Of a stretch of DNA of 64,000 nucleotides, positions 52,740 to 62,362 are shown in pieces (the first letter of the stretch is position 1; each line of letters opens with the position of its first letter). The notes below the pieces were generated by a model, which saw only the letters and a list, made by a program, of their open reading frames with translations, did no database searches and had not been told where the DNA came from. Source of the DNA: an uncultured Poribacteria bacterium (GTDB lineage: Bacteria; Poribacteria; WGA-4E; PCPOR2b). Made by a program: the position numbers and the translations under genes. The stretch lies in contig OY282444.1 of the NCBI GenBank assembly GCA_958296125.1, positions 2,351,940 through 2,415,939 on the forward strand, given 5' to 3'.

Positions 52740-53269
52740 TCCGACAGGGGGGCGAATTTAATCGGCTTCTCGACCAGTTCAACGGGTGCCTGACAACACA
52801 CACAATCCCCCGGCGCAGCTGCCCGTATTGCACAGGTATCGCAGTAGTAGTAGAGGTCATGGACAACCCCATCGTGGAGGGATTGGAGTCGAATCGCTTC
52901 CAGTAGATACGTCTTTGGAAAGGTTCTTCCCCTAATGATGAGCGTTTTTTGGTGTAAGCGTTTATCGACGAACAACGCCTCCGACAGATTTGTGCGTAGC
53001 AGCGTGTAAAACACACCGTCTGTTGTCTCAAAGCCGTGCAGGTGTTCGTGATCAGCGGGGAGATCTGCACGGTATAAATCGTGCATCGCTTCTGCAAGAC
53101 ACACCAAACGCCCACGGATCCGAATTTCCTCCGCTGCTCCGACCCCGTCCGCGTTTTGCGATTCGACTGTCTCGGCATTTTGACCCCTCATATTGGCTGC
53201 TGCAATCACTAGAAGGATAAAAATCAACCCACCTAACCAGAAAACGCTGTGATTTTGTCGATCAAACAT
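52736..53269 (-). CDS. Membrane-anchored protein with C-terminal Cys cluster
   Basis: A 177-residue protein starting at ATG 53269 with AAAGGGAG upstream; the frame is open 36 codons further. Residues 5-25 form a membrane helix (FWLGGLIFILLVIAAAN), the rest is soluble and probably periplasmic. The C-terminal segment has YYYCDTC and GDCVCC, four or more Cys of a possible zinc ribbon. I do not recognise the family. Its stop overlaps the end of the convergent gluzincin gene by 4 bp. Confidence 0.7.
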   Translation of the reverse strand: MFDRQNHSVFWLGGLIFILLVIAAANMRGQNAETVESQNADGVGAAEEIRIRGRLVCLAEAMHDLYRADLPADHEHLHGFETTDGVFYTLLRTNLSEALFVDKRLHQKTLIIRGRTFPKTYLLEAIRLQSLHDGVVHDLYYYCDTCAIRAAAPGDCVCCQAPVELVEKPIKFAPLSD

Positions 53270-53384
53270 CGGCTCCCTTTCCTTGTTCTGAATGTTAGCG
53301 GTGAACTCTATCATTTTGGACGCGCGCTGATCACCGCGTTTATATTTTCCCATCCGCATGGGATTTTGTCCATCCATTTTTGGC

Positions 53385-53413
53385 TTGACTTCACTTTTTT
53401 TAGGTGATACACT
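53385..53413 (+). promoter_or_regulatory. Candidate sigma-70 promoter for the PhyH/propeller pair
   Basis: TTGACT (53385-53390), 17 bp and TACACT (53408-53413) point to the PhyH gene at 53494. Confidence 0.45.
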
Positions 53414-53493
53414 TCAGACGATCCGAAAATGGGTAGATGCCGTCTCTTGCTTTTTTATTCACGTTGAAAAATTGTATAGAAGGTTGAGGAAAA

Positions 53494-54366
53494 ATGATTA
53501 CATCAACGCAGATCACAGAAACAACGGATGCCCACGGCACTTCTACTGACGCGCCGGTGTCCATGACCCCGGAGCAGAAGTTCTTTTTTGACCTCCGCGG
53601 CTGGATCCTCCTGCCCTCCGTGCTGTCAGAGGCTGAAATTGAGGAAACGAGGACAGAGGTGTATGCCGGTGCTAAACAGAGCTATGAGGGCGCGCTCCAA
53701 AAACTGTTAGACCATCCGGGTATCGTAGGCATTTTGACCGAGATCTTGTCTGAAGAGCCTTTTGTGAAAGCCGATTGCTACAGCTTCCGATGCGAGGGCT
53801 CATTCACCACGGTCCGACCGCCCGGATGGAGTAAGTCGGAACGAGGCGACGGGGGGCTGCCGCACGTCGTGCGTCCACCGCAGCAAGCCAACGCCATGCG
53901 GTATCAGGTCGCGGGGAGTAAAATATTCTCCGGACTTACACGGGTGGTGTGGGAACTTGAGGAGGTGAAGGCCGGGAGCGGAGGCACCTCCTTTCTCAGC
54001 GGGTCGCACAAAGCGCATTTCAATTACGGGGGGCCCGACCCATTCCGTCCAAACATCAGCGAATCGCCGTGGGAGCTGAGCATGAGAGGTGCAATGGACG
54101 ATTACAGTTGTCCGCCGGGCTCAGTGGTTATCTTCACGGAAAGTCTCGTCCATGCAGCAAACGATTGGACCAATCAGGACAATCCACGCTGTGCTGTCTT
54201 TAATTGCTACAACTCAATCTGGGCACAGTGGCATCGGCTCAATCTCAGCCACGAAGCGATCGAAGCGATGCCGCCGAAACGACAGTCCCTCTTCCGCGGC
54301 ACTTGGGCAATTGGTGGGGGCCCCGAGGGCAACCGTGAATATTCGCTGGACAACAGAACCGTATGA
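53494..54366 (+). CDS. PhyH-superfamily protein with altered HxD motif
   Basis: A 290-residue member of the PhyH superfamily. The segment where HxD is expected reads GGLPHVVRPPQQ, with His124 followed by Val-Val, so the carboxylate ligand is missing or supplied by another residue. The distal His220 (LVHAANDW) and the FLSGSHK signature are kept. It may use a modified metal site or be non-catalytic. GAGGAAAA precedes the ATG, and the propeller gene follows 19 bp downstream. Confidence 0.85.
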   Translation: MITSTQITETTDAHGTSTDAPVSMTPEQKFFFDLRGWILLPSVLSEAEIEETRTEVYAGAKQSYEGALQKLLDHPGIVGILTEILSEEPFVKADCYSFRCEGSFTTVRPPGWSKSERGDGGLPHVVRPPQQANAMRYQVAGSKIFSGLTRVVWELEEVKAGSGGTSFLSGSHKAHFNYGGPDPFRPNISESPWELSMRGAMDDYSCPPGSVVIFTESLVHAANDWTNQDNPRCAVFNCYNSIWAQWHRLNLSHEAIEAMPPKRQSLFRGTWAIGGGPEGNREYSLDNRTV

Positions 54367-54385
54367 CAGCAAAGGAGAAACATCA

Positions 54386-55831
54386 GTGCACCTCGATATG
54401 ATAAATCCTAAGCAATACCGCCAGCTTTTCCTCGATGACTTCGCGGTGGAAAGTATGAAAGGCACCACGCGGACCCTACATTCCCCAAAGAAATGGGGGG
54501 CCGTCATCAACGGCAGCGGGGTTCAGAGCCGGTCCTGCCCACAGTGGAATTCGGAGAAAAAACTATGGGAATGGTGGTATTTTGGACAGCACGCATACTA
54601 TGCGTGCTCGGAAGATGGCGAGCACTGGGAACAGCCTCCCCTAGGGCTACACGAATGGAACGGTTCCAAAGACAACAACATCGCCTTTGACCCGGGGGAC
54701 AAGGGCCCGGGCCGACCGTATCACGTTGTGCGCGATGAAACGGATCCAAATCCCGGACATCGCTACAAAGGACTGTTTGGTGCCCACAACCGCCCGCCTG
54801 CCGTGTCGCCGGATGGATTTAACTGGACCCTCGTTGATACACCTCCCATCCCTAGCCAAGACGAGTCCCAGTTTACGCACGATCACCAGTCGAACCAGTT
54901 TCTCGCCATGGTCAAGCTGAGCACGGAATGGGGACGTTCTGTTTGGCTCTCCACCAGTTCAGACTTCAAGACCTTTTCCGAACCCAAGCTGATTTTCCAT
55001 ACTGACGAGACGGATCGGGAGAATCGTCGCCGCCGTGTCCAAAAAATTATTGAAGACCCGGCATATATCACCCCACCCATCATTGACGACGAGGACTACA
55101 TCGCCGAGTGTTACAACATGGCAGTCCTACCTTACCAAGGGTTTTATATCGGTTTCCCAACGATATTTAATCCTTTCGGTGCTGTTCCGCCGCCGGCGAC
55201 AAATTACACCCGCATCAACCAGATCGAGTTGACAGTCTCACGCGACCTCCATCACTGGGAACGCGTCGCCGACCGTGCGTTGTTTATCGAGCTCGAACCG
55301 TTCGATGGCGAAAATTATGGATGCAGCCAACTCCTGATGGCAGGGCATCCCATCGTGCGCGAGGACGGTGAGATTTGGTGCTACTACAATGCCCTGCGTA
55401 TGCCGTCAAATATCGAGCGGTATAAAGAGTTCAATCGTGCCAAGGAGTTGTTCCGATTGAATGTTAGACCCGAACACTTTGAAGATGCGGGAGCGTTGAC
55501 CCTCGCCAAGCTACGACCGGACGGTTTCGTTTCAGTGGATGGCGGTGAATGCGGCACAATTGTAACCAAGCCGTTCGAGTTAAAAGGCGAAGATGTCTAC
55601 ATCAATGCGGACGCAACTTGGGGCGAGATCTACAGCGAGATCATCGATGCAGAGACCCAACGTCCACATGAAGGATTCTGGGTGCCGGGAGAGGAACCGC
55701 CACCATTTACCGGCGACAGCACCAAAGCGAAGCTCCAGTGGAAATACCCACACGACTTGGTATTCGAGAAGCCGGTGCGCCTGAAGTTTTATCTGCGACA
55801 AGCGCGTCTATTCTCATTCTGGATCGAGTAG
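54386..55831 (+). CDS. Glycoside-hydrolase-type beta-propeller protein (paralogue of 8837)
   Basis: A 481-residue protein. I start at GTG 54386 because AAAGGAG lies 8 bases before it, and because the paralogue at 8837-10291 has the same length; the frame upstream overlaps the PhyH gene and has no homology. Residues show LFLDDFAVES, SEDGEHWEQPP, SPDGFNWTLV, VSRDLHHWERV, then NADATWGEI, PFTGDSTKAKLQW and a closing KFYLRQARLFSFW, all matching the paralogue. It follows the PhyH gene by 19 bp, whereas the 8837 paralogue abuts a PhyH remnant, so the two protein types may be functionally linked. Confidence 0.7.
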   Translation: MHLDMINPKQYRQLFLDDFAVESMKGTTRTLHSPKKWGAVINGSGVQSRSCPQWNSEKKLWEWWYFGQHAYYACSEDGEHWEQPPLGLHEWNGSKDNNIAFDPGDKGPGRPYHVVRDETDPNPGHRYKGLFGAHNRPPAVSPDGFNWTLVDTPPIPSQDESQFTHDHQSNQFLAMVKLSTEWGRSVWLSTSSDFKTFSEPKLIFHTDETDRENRRRRVQKIIEDPAYITPPIIDDEDYIAECYNMAVLPYQGFYIGFPTIFNPFGAVPPPATNYTRINQIELTVSRDLHHWERVADRALFIELEPFDGENYGCSQLLMAGHPIVREDGEIWCYYNALRMPSNIERYKEFNRAKELFRLNVRPEHFEDAGALTLAKLRPDGFVSVDGGECGTIVTKPFELKGEDVYINADATWGEIYSEIIDAETQRPHEGFWVPGEEPPPFTGDSTKAKLQWKYPHDLVFEKPVRLKFYLRQARLFSFWIE

Positions 55832-55882
55832 AATATGGGTTCTGTAAGTCGGGCCCAATGAAATGAACTGAAGAGGTCAGGC

Positions 55883-56776
55883 ATGAGTTATACATCCTCT
55901 GCCGGGCATCGTTTCCGCGATGCACTGGTGATAGAAAATCCCTTGCAAGTCGTCGGAACGATTAACGCCTACTCAGCGTTGATGGCAGAGCGCGTGGGGT
56001 TCCGATCAATCTATCTTTCGGGTGGGGGCGTGGCAAATGCTTCCTACGGGCTTCCAGATATAGGTATGACTACCTTAAACGATGTTCTGGAAGATGTGCG
56101 CCGCATCACTAGCACAACGGAACTTCCGCTTCTGGTTGACGCTGATACCGGTTGGGGGAATGCGTTTATGATCGCCAAAACCGTCCGCCAGATGATCCAA
56201 GCGGGTGCCGCCGGTGTGCATATCGAAGATCAGGTGCAAGCCAAGCGTTGTGGTCATCGCCCGAACAAAGAAATTGTGAGCGCATCGGAAATGGTTGATC
56301 GGATGAAAGCCGCCGCCGATGCCAAAACAGATCCGGACTTCATCCTGATGGCACGGACGGATGCTGTCGCTGTCGAGGGGTTAGATGGTGCGATTGAACG
56401 TGCGTGCCGCTACACGGAGGCGGGGGCAGATATGATTTTCGCCGAAGCCTTGACAAAACTGGATCACTACCAAAAGTTTGCCGATGCGGTTGGCGTTCCC
56501 ATCTTGGCGAACATCACCGAATTTGGCAAAACACCACTTTACACGATAGAGGAACTCAGGGATGCGGGGGTCAGTCTTGTGCTTTATCCGCTATCGGCAT
56601 TCCGCGCAATGAGTGCAGCTGCGCTCAATGTGTATCAGACATTGCGCCATGAGGGGACACAAACGGATGTGATCCATACCATGCAGACGCGGGCGGAATT
56701 GTATGAGTTCCTAGACTATCATGAATATGAACATAAACTCGATCGACTTTTGAACACGGATCGGGAAACGGATTAA
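55883..56776 (+). CDS. prpB: Methylisocitrate lyase
   Basis: A 297-residue TIM-barrel lyase that splits 2-methylisocitrate to pyruvate and succinate in the methylcitrate cycle. The signature KRCGH is at 121-125, the metal-binding DADTG at 86-90 and IEDQV at 114-118. GAGGTC precedes the ATG. It lies 42 bp before prpC. No prpD gene is seen in the window, so the dehydratase step must be encoded elsewhere or done by an aconitase. Confidence 0.93.
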   Translation: MSYTSSAGHRFRDALVIENPLQVVGTINAYSALMAERVGFRSIYLSGGGVANASYGLPDIGMTTLNDVLEDVRRITSTTELPLLVDADTGWGNAFMIAKTVRQMIQAGAAGVHIEDQVQAKRCGHRPNKEIVSASEMVDRMKAAADAKTDPDFILMARTDAVAVEGLDGAIERACRYTEAGADMIFAEALTKLDHYQKFADAVGVPILANITEFGKTPLYTIEELRDAGVSLVLYPLSAFRAMSAAALNVYQTLRHEGTQTDVIHTMQTRAELYEFLDYHEYEHKLDRLLNTDRETD

Positions 56777-56818
56777 CCCTTCCAACAGTTCCCACTCAAT
56801 TGACAGAGGAGAAAACCA

Positions 56819-57940
56819 ATGCAGGCAAAACAAACTGGGGGATTAGCCGGTGTCATCGCAGGCGAAACCGCAATCGCTACGGTAGGAAAAGAGGGCGTTG
56901 GACTCACCTATCGCGGGTGTTCCATTCAGGATTTAGCGGAACATGCCACCTTTGAAGAAACAGCATATCTGATGATTCATGGCAACTTGCCAACGCAAAC
57001 CGAACTTGATAACTACAAACAAAAACTGATAGAGCTACGCGGTCTACCGGCTGGGCTCAAACTCGTGCTTGAGCAGGTGCCGGGGGATGCACATCCGATG
57101 GCGGTCATGCGCACCGGCTGTTCAGCTTTGGGAACGATGGAGAGCGAAAATAGCGAAAGTGATCCGTCTCACACTGCGGATCGGCTGACCGCTTGTTTCG
57201 GTTCAATGCTGCTCTACTGGCATCATTTCCACACGAACGGTAAACGGATCGACGTTGAAACGGACGATGAAACCACTGCAGGACACTTTCTGCATCTGCT
57301 GCACGGAGTTCAACCGGATGAATTGCACCGCAGAGCCGTTGATGTGTCGTTAATTCTTTATGCAGAACACGAATTTAACGCATCAACTTTTGCGGCGCGG
57401 GTCGTCACATCCACCCTATCCGATTTCCACTCCGCGGTTGTTGCAGCCATCGGAACGTTGCGAGGTCCCTTGCACGGTGGCGCAAACGAAGCCGCGATGG
57501 AACTCATTTCACAATTTCAGACACCGGACGAAGCCGAAGCCGCTATTTTGGATATGCTTGCAGAAAGGCAGTTAATCATGGGCTTTGGCCATCGCGTCTA
57601 TAAAATCTCTGACCCGCGTTCGGATATCAGTAAGAGTTGGGCACAGAAACTCTCTGAAGCGAGTGGAAACAGGTTGTTTTACGAGGTCGCTGAACGGATT
57701 GAACAGGTGATGTGGCGGGAAAAGAAGTTGTTTCCGAACCTCGATTTCTACAGTGCCCCCGCTTATCACCTGTGCGGCATCCCGACACCGATGTTCACAC
57801 CCATCTTCGTGATGTCACGGATCACCGGCTGGGCTGCTCATATCATTGAGCAACGCAGTGATAATCGGTTGATTCGCCCAAGGGCGGAATACATTGGTCC
57901 TGAGCCAAAGTCATTTATGCCGATAGAGAAACGGGCGTGA
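56819..57940 (+). CDS. prpC: 2-methylcitrate synthase
   Basis: A 373-residue citrate-synthase-fold enzyme condensing propionyl-CoA and oxaloacetate. Signatures: GLTYRGCSIQDLAE, GPLHGGANEAAMELI and FGHRVYKISDPR, with the His residues and Asp expected for catalysis. The length is that of PrpC rather than of the longer citrate synthases. GAGGAG precedes the ATG. It follows prpB in the same operon and serves propionyl-CoA disposal. Confidence 0.92.
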   Translation: MQAKQTGGLAGVIAGETAIATVGKEGVGLTYRGCSIQDLAEHATFEETAYLMIHGNLPTQTELDNYKQKLIELRGLPAGLKLVLEQVPGDAHPMAVMRTGCSALGTMESENSESDPSHTADRLTACFGSMLLYWHHFHTNGKRIDVETDDETTAGHFLHLLHGVQPDELHRRAVDVSLILYAEHEFNASTFAARVVTSTLSDFHSAVVAAIGTLRGPLHGGANEAAMELISQFQTPDEAEAAILDMLAERQLIMGFGHRVYKISDPRSDISKSWAQKLSEASGNRLFYEVAERIEQVMWREKKLFPNLDFYSAPAYHLCGIPTPMFTPIFVMSRITGWAAHIIEQRSDNRLIRPRAEYIGPEPKSFMPIEKRA

Positions 57941-57983
57941 AGCCTCATCGGGGCAATAGGTCTGTAGCGAGATCTACAAAGTT

Positions 57984-59375
57984 ATGGCCACCATTCTCAT
58001 TGTCGATGACGAAAAAAATGCTTTGAAGATGCTCGCGCAAGCCCTAAAATTGGAGGGCTACGACACGCTAACAGCCTCGAGCGGAGAAGAAGCACTGCAG
58101 CTGTGCGCGTCGAAAACGGTCGACCTGGTGCTGCTGGACATCTTGATGCCCGGCGGTATAAACGGCGTTGAGACGCTAACCCGACTGCGGCAGCTTAAAC
58201 CACAGTTGAACGTTGTGATGATGTCCGCGCAGAAAGAGATTGAAACGGCGGTCAGAACAATGGAGTTGGGGGCGAGACGTTACCTGACGAAACCCGCCAG
58301 CATCAACGAGATTGTGCACGCCATCGAGCCATTTCTGGAGCTGTCACGCCTGTCGAAGGAAAATGAGGCACTGAAAGAGCAGATAGGCACTCGGGACGAA
58401 ATGGTTGGAGAGAGTGTCGCAATGCAACAACTCCGATCACAGATTAGCCTAGTGGCATCCAGTGATTTGGGCGTGCTAATCACCGGAGAAAACGGCACCG
58501 GCAAAGAACTGGTTGCCGATGCGATTCATCAGCAGAGCCAACGCAGTCGAAAGCCGTTTATCCGCCTCAACTGTGCGGCATTGCCGGAAGAACTCATCGA
58601 AAGCGAATTGTTTGGACATGAACGCGGTGCCTTCACAGGTGCAACGGTGCGACGACAGGGAAAATTTGAGATCGCAGATGGCAGTGCACTTTTCCTCGAC
58701 GAAATTGGCGATATGAGTTTGAAGGCACAAGCCAAAGTGTTGCGTGTGCTGGAATATGGTGAATTGGAACGCCTCGGCGGGACGCAAACGCTGCATGTGG
58801 ATGTGCGGATCATTGCTGCAACCAATAAGAACCTTGAGCGGGAAATTGAAGACGGGAGGTTTCGGCAGGACCTTTACTATCGTCTGAGTGTGGTCCCGAT
58901 CGCTGTCCCGCCCCTCCGCGATCGCACCGATGATCTGCCGATGCTGGTGAAGCATTTCGCCGAGCGGTTCCACAAGGATAACGCGCGTGCCCCCAAAGTC
59001 ATCGATCCATCGGCGATTCAGGTCCTGCAATTATACCATTGGCCCGGCAACATACGAGAGTTAAAGAACATTGTCGAACGCCTGCTCATTATGGTCAATC
59101 AAGATGTCATCCTGCCGACTGATGTGGAGAATATCCTGCCAATTCCACAATCTGCCTCCCAACCCGCCACCGCCGCCGTTTTCCAAGAAAATCGGTTTCA
59201 AGCGGGCAAATCCCTGCTGGAAATGGTTGACGAAGCTGAAGCGAATCTCATCCGTAACGCCCTTGACGCAAACCGTTGGAACATCAAGCGCACCGCAGAG
59301 CAGTTGAAAATCGAGCGTAGCAATTTCTATAAAAAACTGGAAAAATTTAACATCAAGCGTCCAGATGATCTGTGA
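57984..59375 (+). CDS. NtrC-family sigma-54 response regulator
   Basis: A 463-residue regulator. The receiver domain (1-120) has Asp8/9, phospho-acceptor Asp52, Ser81 and Lys103. The AAA+ domain has Walker A GENGTGKE (168-175), a consensus GAFTGA loop, Walker [10 protein letters not shown] and an arginine-finger region. The Fis-type helix-turn-helix is near the end (WNIKRTAEQLKIERSNFYKKL). No sensor kinase is adjacent, so it is an orphan; prepilin peptidase and a GspC-like gene in the same window hint at pilus or secretion control. Confidence 0.95.
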   Translation: MATILIVDDEKNALKMLAQALKLEGYDTLTASSGEEALQLCASKTVDLVLLDILMPGGINGVETLTRLRQLKPQLNVVMMSAQKEIETAVRTMELGARRYLTKPASINEIVHAIEPFLELSRLSKENEALKEQIGTRDEMVGESVAMQQLRSQISLVASSDLGVLITGENGTGKELVADAIHQQSQRSRKPFIRLNCAALPEELIESELFGHERGAFTGATVRRQGKFEIADGSALFLDEIGDMSLKAQAKVLRVLEYGELERLGGTQTLHVDVRIIAATNKNLEREIEDGRFRQDLYYRLSVVPIAVPPLRDRTDDLPMLVKHFAERFHKDNARAPKVIDPSAIQVLQLYHWPGNIRELKNIVERLLIMVNQDVILPTDVENILPIPQSASQPATAAVFQENRFQAGKSLLEMVDEAEANLIRNALDANRWNIKRTAEQLKIERSNFYKKLEKFNIKRPDDL

Positions 59376-59446
59376 TACATTCGCCTGAAGGTGAAAACGA
59401 TACCCGTAGTTGGACTATCGTAATCATGGAAGGAGGATAAGTAGCG

Positions 59447-60274
59447 ATGATAGCGATATCCCTCCTCATCTTTGCGCTCGGATTGGCAATCGGCAGTTTT
59501 TTGAATGTGTGCATCTACCGCATTCCCCAAGGGCTCTCTATTCATTCCCCGCGCCGCTCTTTTTGCCCTGAATGTCAGACACCGATTCGCTTCTACGATA
59601 ACCTCCCAATCCTGAGCCACCTCCTCCTGAGAGGACATTGTCGACACTGCGACACGGAAATCTCAAAAGTTTACCCGCTTGTCGAGCTGATGACGGGTAT
59701 CCTGTTTCTGTTTTCGCTGTATCAGTTCGGACCGACGCTCGCACTTTTGCACAGTTGCCTGTTCATCAGTTTGTTGATCCCCATCGCTTGGATAGATGCG
59801 CGGTGGTATATCATTCCGAACTCCATTATCCTTGTCGGGTTGATCACCGGCGCGGCGGTAACTGCCCTCATTGCGTTGACGCGTCACAATCCGGGCTATC
59901 TGATTGAACACCTAATTGGGGCGATAGCGGGCGGTGCGTCAATGCTGTTAATTGCGGCGGTAGGGACGCTTCTCTTTCGTAAGCGGGTTGCTGCTCTGAA
60001 TCTCGATGGAATCGGGGTGATGGGTGGCGGAGACATCAAATTGATGACCCTTATCGGGTTGTTTCTGGGAGGGTGGCCCCATCTACTGATTGTGATTATG
60101 GCTTCCGCTTTCACCGGTTCAATCGTCGGGGTGTCCCTGATCGCGATCGGTAAAAAAAGTGGGGGCGGGAGTCGGATACCTTACGGTCCTTTTCTCGTGA
60201 TTGGGGCGTTGCTGGATCTATTTTGGGGGCGTGAAATCTGGGGCTGGTATTTAAGGCTCATCGGTTGGCAATAG
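59447..60274 (+). CDS. pilD: Prepilin peptidase/N-methyltransferase
   Basis: A 275-residue inner-membrane bifunctional enzyme that cleaves and methylates type IV prepilins. The N-terminal zinc loop has Cys40/Cys43 (CPEC) and Cys65/Cys68 (CRHC). The aspartyl protease residues are the Asp of AWIDARW and of GGGDIKLM. About eight hydrophobic segments fit PilD. GGAAGGAGG precedes the ATG. Confidence 0.95.
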   Translation: MIAISLLIFALGLAIGSFLNVCIYRIPQGLSIHSPRRSFCPECQTPIRFYDNLPILSHLLLRGHCRHCDTEISKVYPLVELMTGILFLFSLYQFGPTLALLHSCLFISLLIPIAWIDARWYIIPNSIILVGLITGAAVTALIALTRHNPGYLIEHLIGAIAGGASMLLIAAVGTLLFRKRVAALNLDGIGVMGGGDIKLMTLIGLFLGGWPHLLIVIMASAFTGSIVGVSLIAIGKKSGGGSRIPYGPFLVIGALLDLFWGREIWGWYLRLIGWQ

Positions 60275-60315
60275 CCAAATGCGGCATCGCAACTACGCGT
60301 TCCATTTCCCCCCTC

Positions 60316-60344
60316 TTTACAACGGTCACATTTAGTGGTAAAAT
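60316..60344 (+). promoter_or_regulatory. Candidate sigma-70 promoter for argB
   Basis: TTTACA (60316-60321), a 17-bp spacer and TAAAAT (60339-60344). It points to the ATG at 60418, leaving a leader of about 70 nt. Confidence 0.5.
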
Positions 60345-60417
60345 ATCCTCAGAATCAGGGGAGCTCACTCAATATTGATAGAATAGGACGGTGAAACCAA
60401 GAGATAGGAGGGCAGCA

Positions 60418-61305
60418 ATGGAGGAATTGGTTAAAAAAGCAGAAAATTTAATCGAGGCGTTACCCTACATTCAGACTTTTTCCGGAAAAACCATCGTGAT
60501 CAAATACGGGGGTTCTGCAATGGAGCAGGAATCGCTCAAAAACAGTGTCATGCAGGATGTCGTGCTGATGAAGTACATCGGTATGAACCCCGTTGTTGTG
60601 CATGGTGGTGGCAATCAGATCAGTGAATGGATGCGGCGAGTCGGGAAGAAGGCCGAGTTTGTCCAAGGGTTGCGGGTCACCGATGCGGAAACCGTTGAAA
60701 TCGCTGAAATGGTACTCGCGGGGGGAATCAACAAAGAAATTGTCTCATTGATTAACCTGCACGGCGGAAAAGCGATTGGGCTTTGTGGGAAGGATGCGAA
60801 CCTCATCCGTGTGCAGAAGCACTGTCCGCAGGTCGTTGATGAACATGGAAAGACAACTTCCGTGGATATCGGTTTTGTCGGAGAGATTGTCGGCGTTAAG
60901 CCAGACGTACTCTTGACCTTGGAGGAGGAAGGTTATATCCCGGTGCTCGCTCCAAACGGTGTGGGAGATGATGATTGCACGTATAACATCAACGCGGATA
61001 CAATGGCAGGGGAGATAGCTGCTGCCCTCAACGCAGAAAAACTGATTCTGTTGACCGATCAACGCGGTATCCTACGAGATTTGCACGATGAATCCACGCT
61101 GATGTCAAGAATAAGAATCAATGAGCTCGAAGGGTTAATTGCCGATGGGATAATTGGTTCAGGGATGTTGCCGAAAGTCGAAGCGTGTGTGGCTGCACTC
61201 AAGGGTGGGGTCTGGAAAACACATATTATTGACGGTCGAATTAGCCACGCGATTTTGCTAGAGGTTTTTACGCAATCGGGCATCGGGACTGAGATTGTCG
61301 GATAG
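60418..61305 (+). CDS. argB: N-acetylglutamate kinase
   Basis: A 295-residue amino-acid kinase that phosphorylates N-acetylglutamate in arginine synthesis. I start at the ATG at 60418 because AGGAGGG lies just before it; the upstream GTG at 60391 adds an untypical leader. Motifs: TIVIKYGGSAM, VVVHGGGNQIS, NINADTMAGEIAAAL and GSGMLPKVEA. The protein appears complete and typical of the family. It converges on the GHMP-kinase gene. Confidence 0.96.
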   Translation: MEELVKKAENLIEALPYIQTFSGKTIVIKYGGSAMEQESLKNSVMQDVVLMKYIGMNPVVVHGGGNQISEWMRRVGKKAEFVQGLRVTDAETVEIAEMVLAGGINKEIVSLINLHGGKAIGLCGKDANLIRVQKHCPQVVDEHGKTTSVDIGFVGEIVGVKPDVLLTLEEEGYIPVLAPNGVGDDDCTYNINADTMAGEIAAALNAEKLILLTDQRGILRDLHDESTLMSRIRINELEGLIADGIIGSGMLPKVEACVAALKGGVWKTHIIDGRISHAILLEVFTQSGIGTEIVG

Positions 61306-61342
61306 ATAACTCCCAGGGACAATACAGTAGGACGCACGAAGC

Positions 61343-62362
61343 CTAAGAGACCTTAACCTGCGCTCCAACGTTGTTTGCATTTGTGATAAAGCAGGTCCCA
61401 CCTTCCGGCAACGTTTGGAGGAACGCTACTGTCTTCTCTTTTAAGGTGGAGAGGTTGTCCCCAAGGGCGAAGATTGCCGGGCCCCAACTGCTCACACCCG
61501 CCCCAACTGCGCCGTTGGCCCGTAAAAAGTCAAGCGTCCGTTGTAGAATGCTGCCTTGGGCATCAATTTCAACCTTCTTCCAGCCAAAGGTCTGAACCCC
61601 GTTAATCGCGGAGCCAAAGGCATGGCGGTCCTCTTCAAAGATTGCCGGCAATAGCTTGAGGAGGATGAGGTGGGAGAGTTGTTCGGCGGTGGATCTGGGT
61701 TGGGGACAGAGGGTTTTGAAGAGTTGAATCTCTGTCTCGCCAGAGATGTGCGTGCAACGCGGAATGACGATGAGCAATTCCCAATCCGGGAAGGGCTGCC
61801 AGAGCAGAAGTGGAGGTGCGGGAACGCTACCCGCTGCGGAGGAGGGTAAGAAAGAGGATTTTTGATTGGGGAAGCGGTGTCCACCATCGAGGATAAACCC
61901 GCCCCGTTCAAATGCGGTTATGCCGATCCCTGATGTCCCCCCGCGCCCGACGACTCGCGCTAAATTCGCTACACTCAAGTTCAGGTTGTAAAGTGTATTC
62001 ACCGCCTGGGCGATACCTAAAGCCAGTTGTGTCCCGGAGCCAAATCCGGAATGTGGTGGTATTTCAGAGGCGAGTTGCAGGTGGATGCCCGGGAAACTGT
62101 ATTTTGCTCGAAGCCTTTCGACGATGGTGCGTGCCCGCTCCTCGTATTCAGCAGACGCGACCCGAATCTGATTTGCTGGTTCGGCGATAATTTCAAAATG
62201 CGGGTCATTGATTGCAAGACCGATGCTCCCGTCAATCCTGCCCAGCGAACCGTTAAGGTCAATGAGGGCAAAGTGGAGCCGGGCGGGGGTCGTGATTATG
62301 ACCAAGTCGCCGCCGCTAGCGTTCATTCGTTGTCGGGAGACATGTGTCAATTCACTCATCAC
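61343..62362 (-). CDS. GHMP kinase-family protein, beta-RFAP synthase-like
   Basis: A 339-residue protein. The N-terminal PARLHFALIDLNGSLGRIDG and the GHMP ATP-binding-like IPPHSGFGSGTQLALG are characteristic of beta-ribofuranosylaminobenzene 5'-phosphate synthase (methanopterin synthesis) and its bacterial relatives. ATGA overlaps the stop of the ABC ATPase, so it is coupled to the exporter genes, an odd context. It may make a pterin or a phosphoribosyl compound linked to one-carbon metabolism. I cannot tell a true synthase from a related GHMP kinase. Confidence 0.8.
   Translation of the reverse strand: MMSELTHVSRQRMNASGGDLVIITTPARLHFALIDLNGSLGRIDGSIGLAINDPHFEIIAEPANQIRVASAEYEERARTIVERLRAKYSFPGIHLQLASEIPPHSGFGSGTQLALGIAQAVNTLYNLNLSVANLARVVGRGGTSGIGITAFERGGFILDGGHRFPNQKSSFLPSSAAGSVPAPPLLLWQPFPDWELLIVIPRCTHISGETEIQLFKTLCPQPRSTAEQLSHLILLKLLPAIFEEDRHAFGSAINGVQTFGWKKVEIDAQGSILQRTLDFLRANGAVGAGVSSWGPAIFALGDNLSTLKEKTVAFLQTLPEGGTCFITNANNVGAQVKVS

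Noticed and set aside
54089-54385. Upstream extension of the propeller frame
   Set aside because: It lies within the PhyH gene and has no homology; GTG 54386 has a good ribosome-binding site and gives the paralogue's length.
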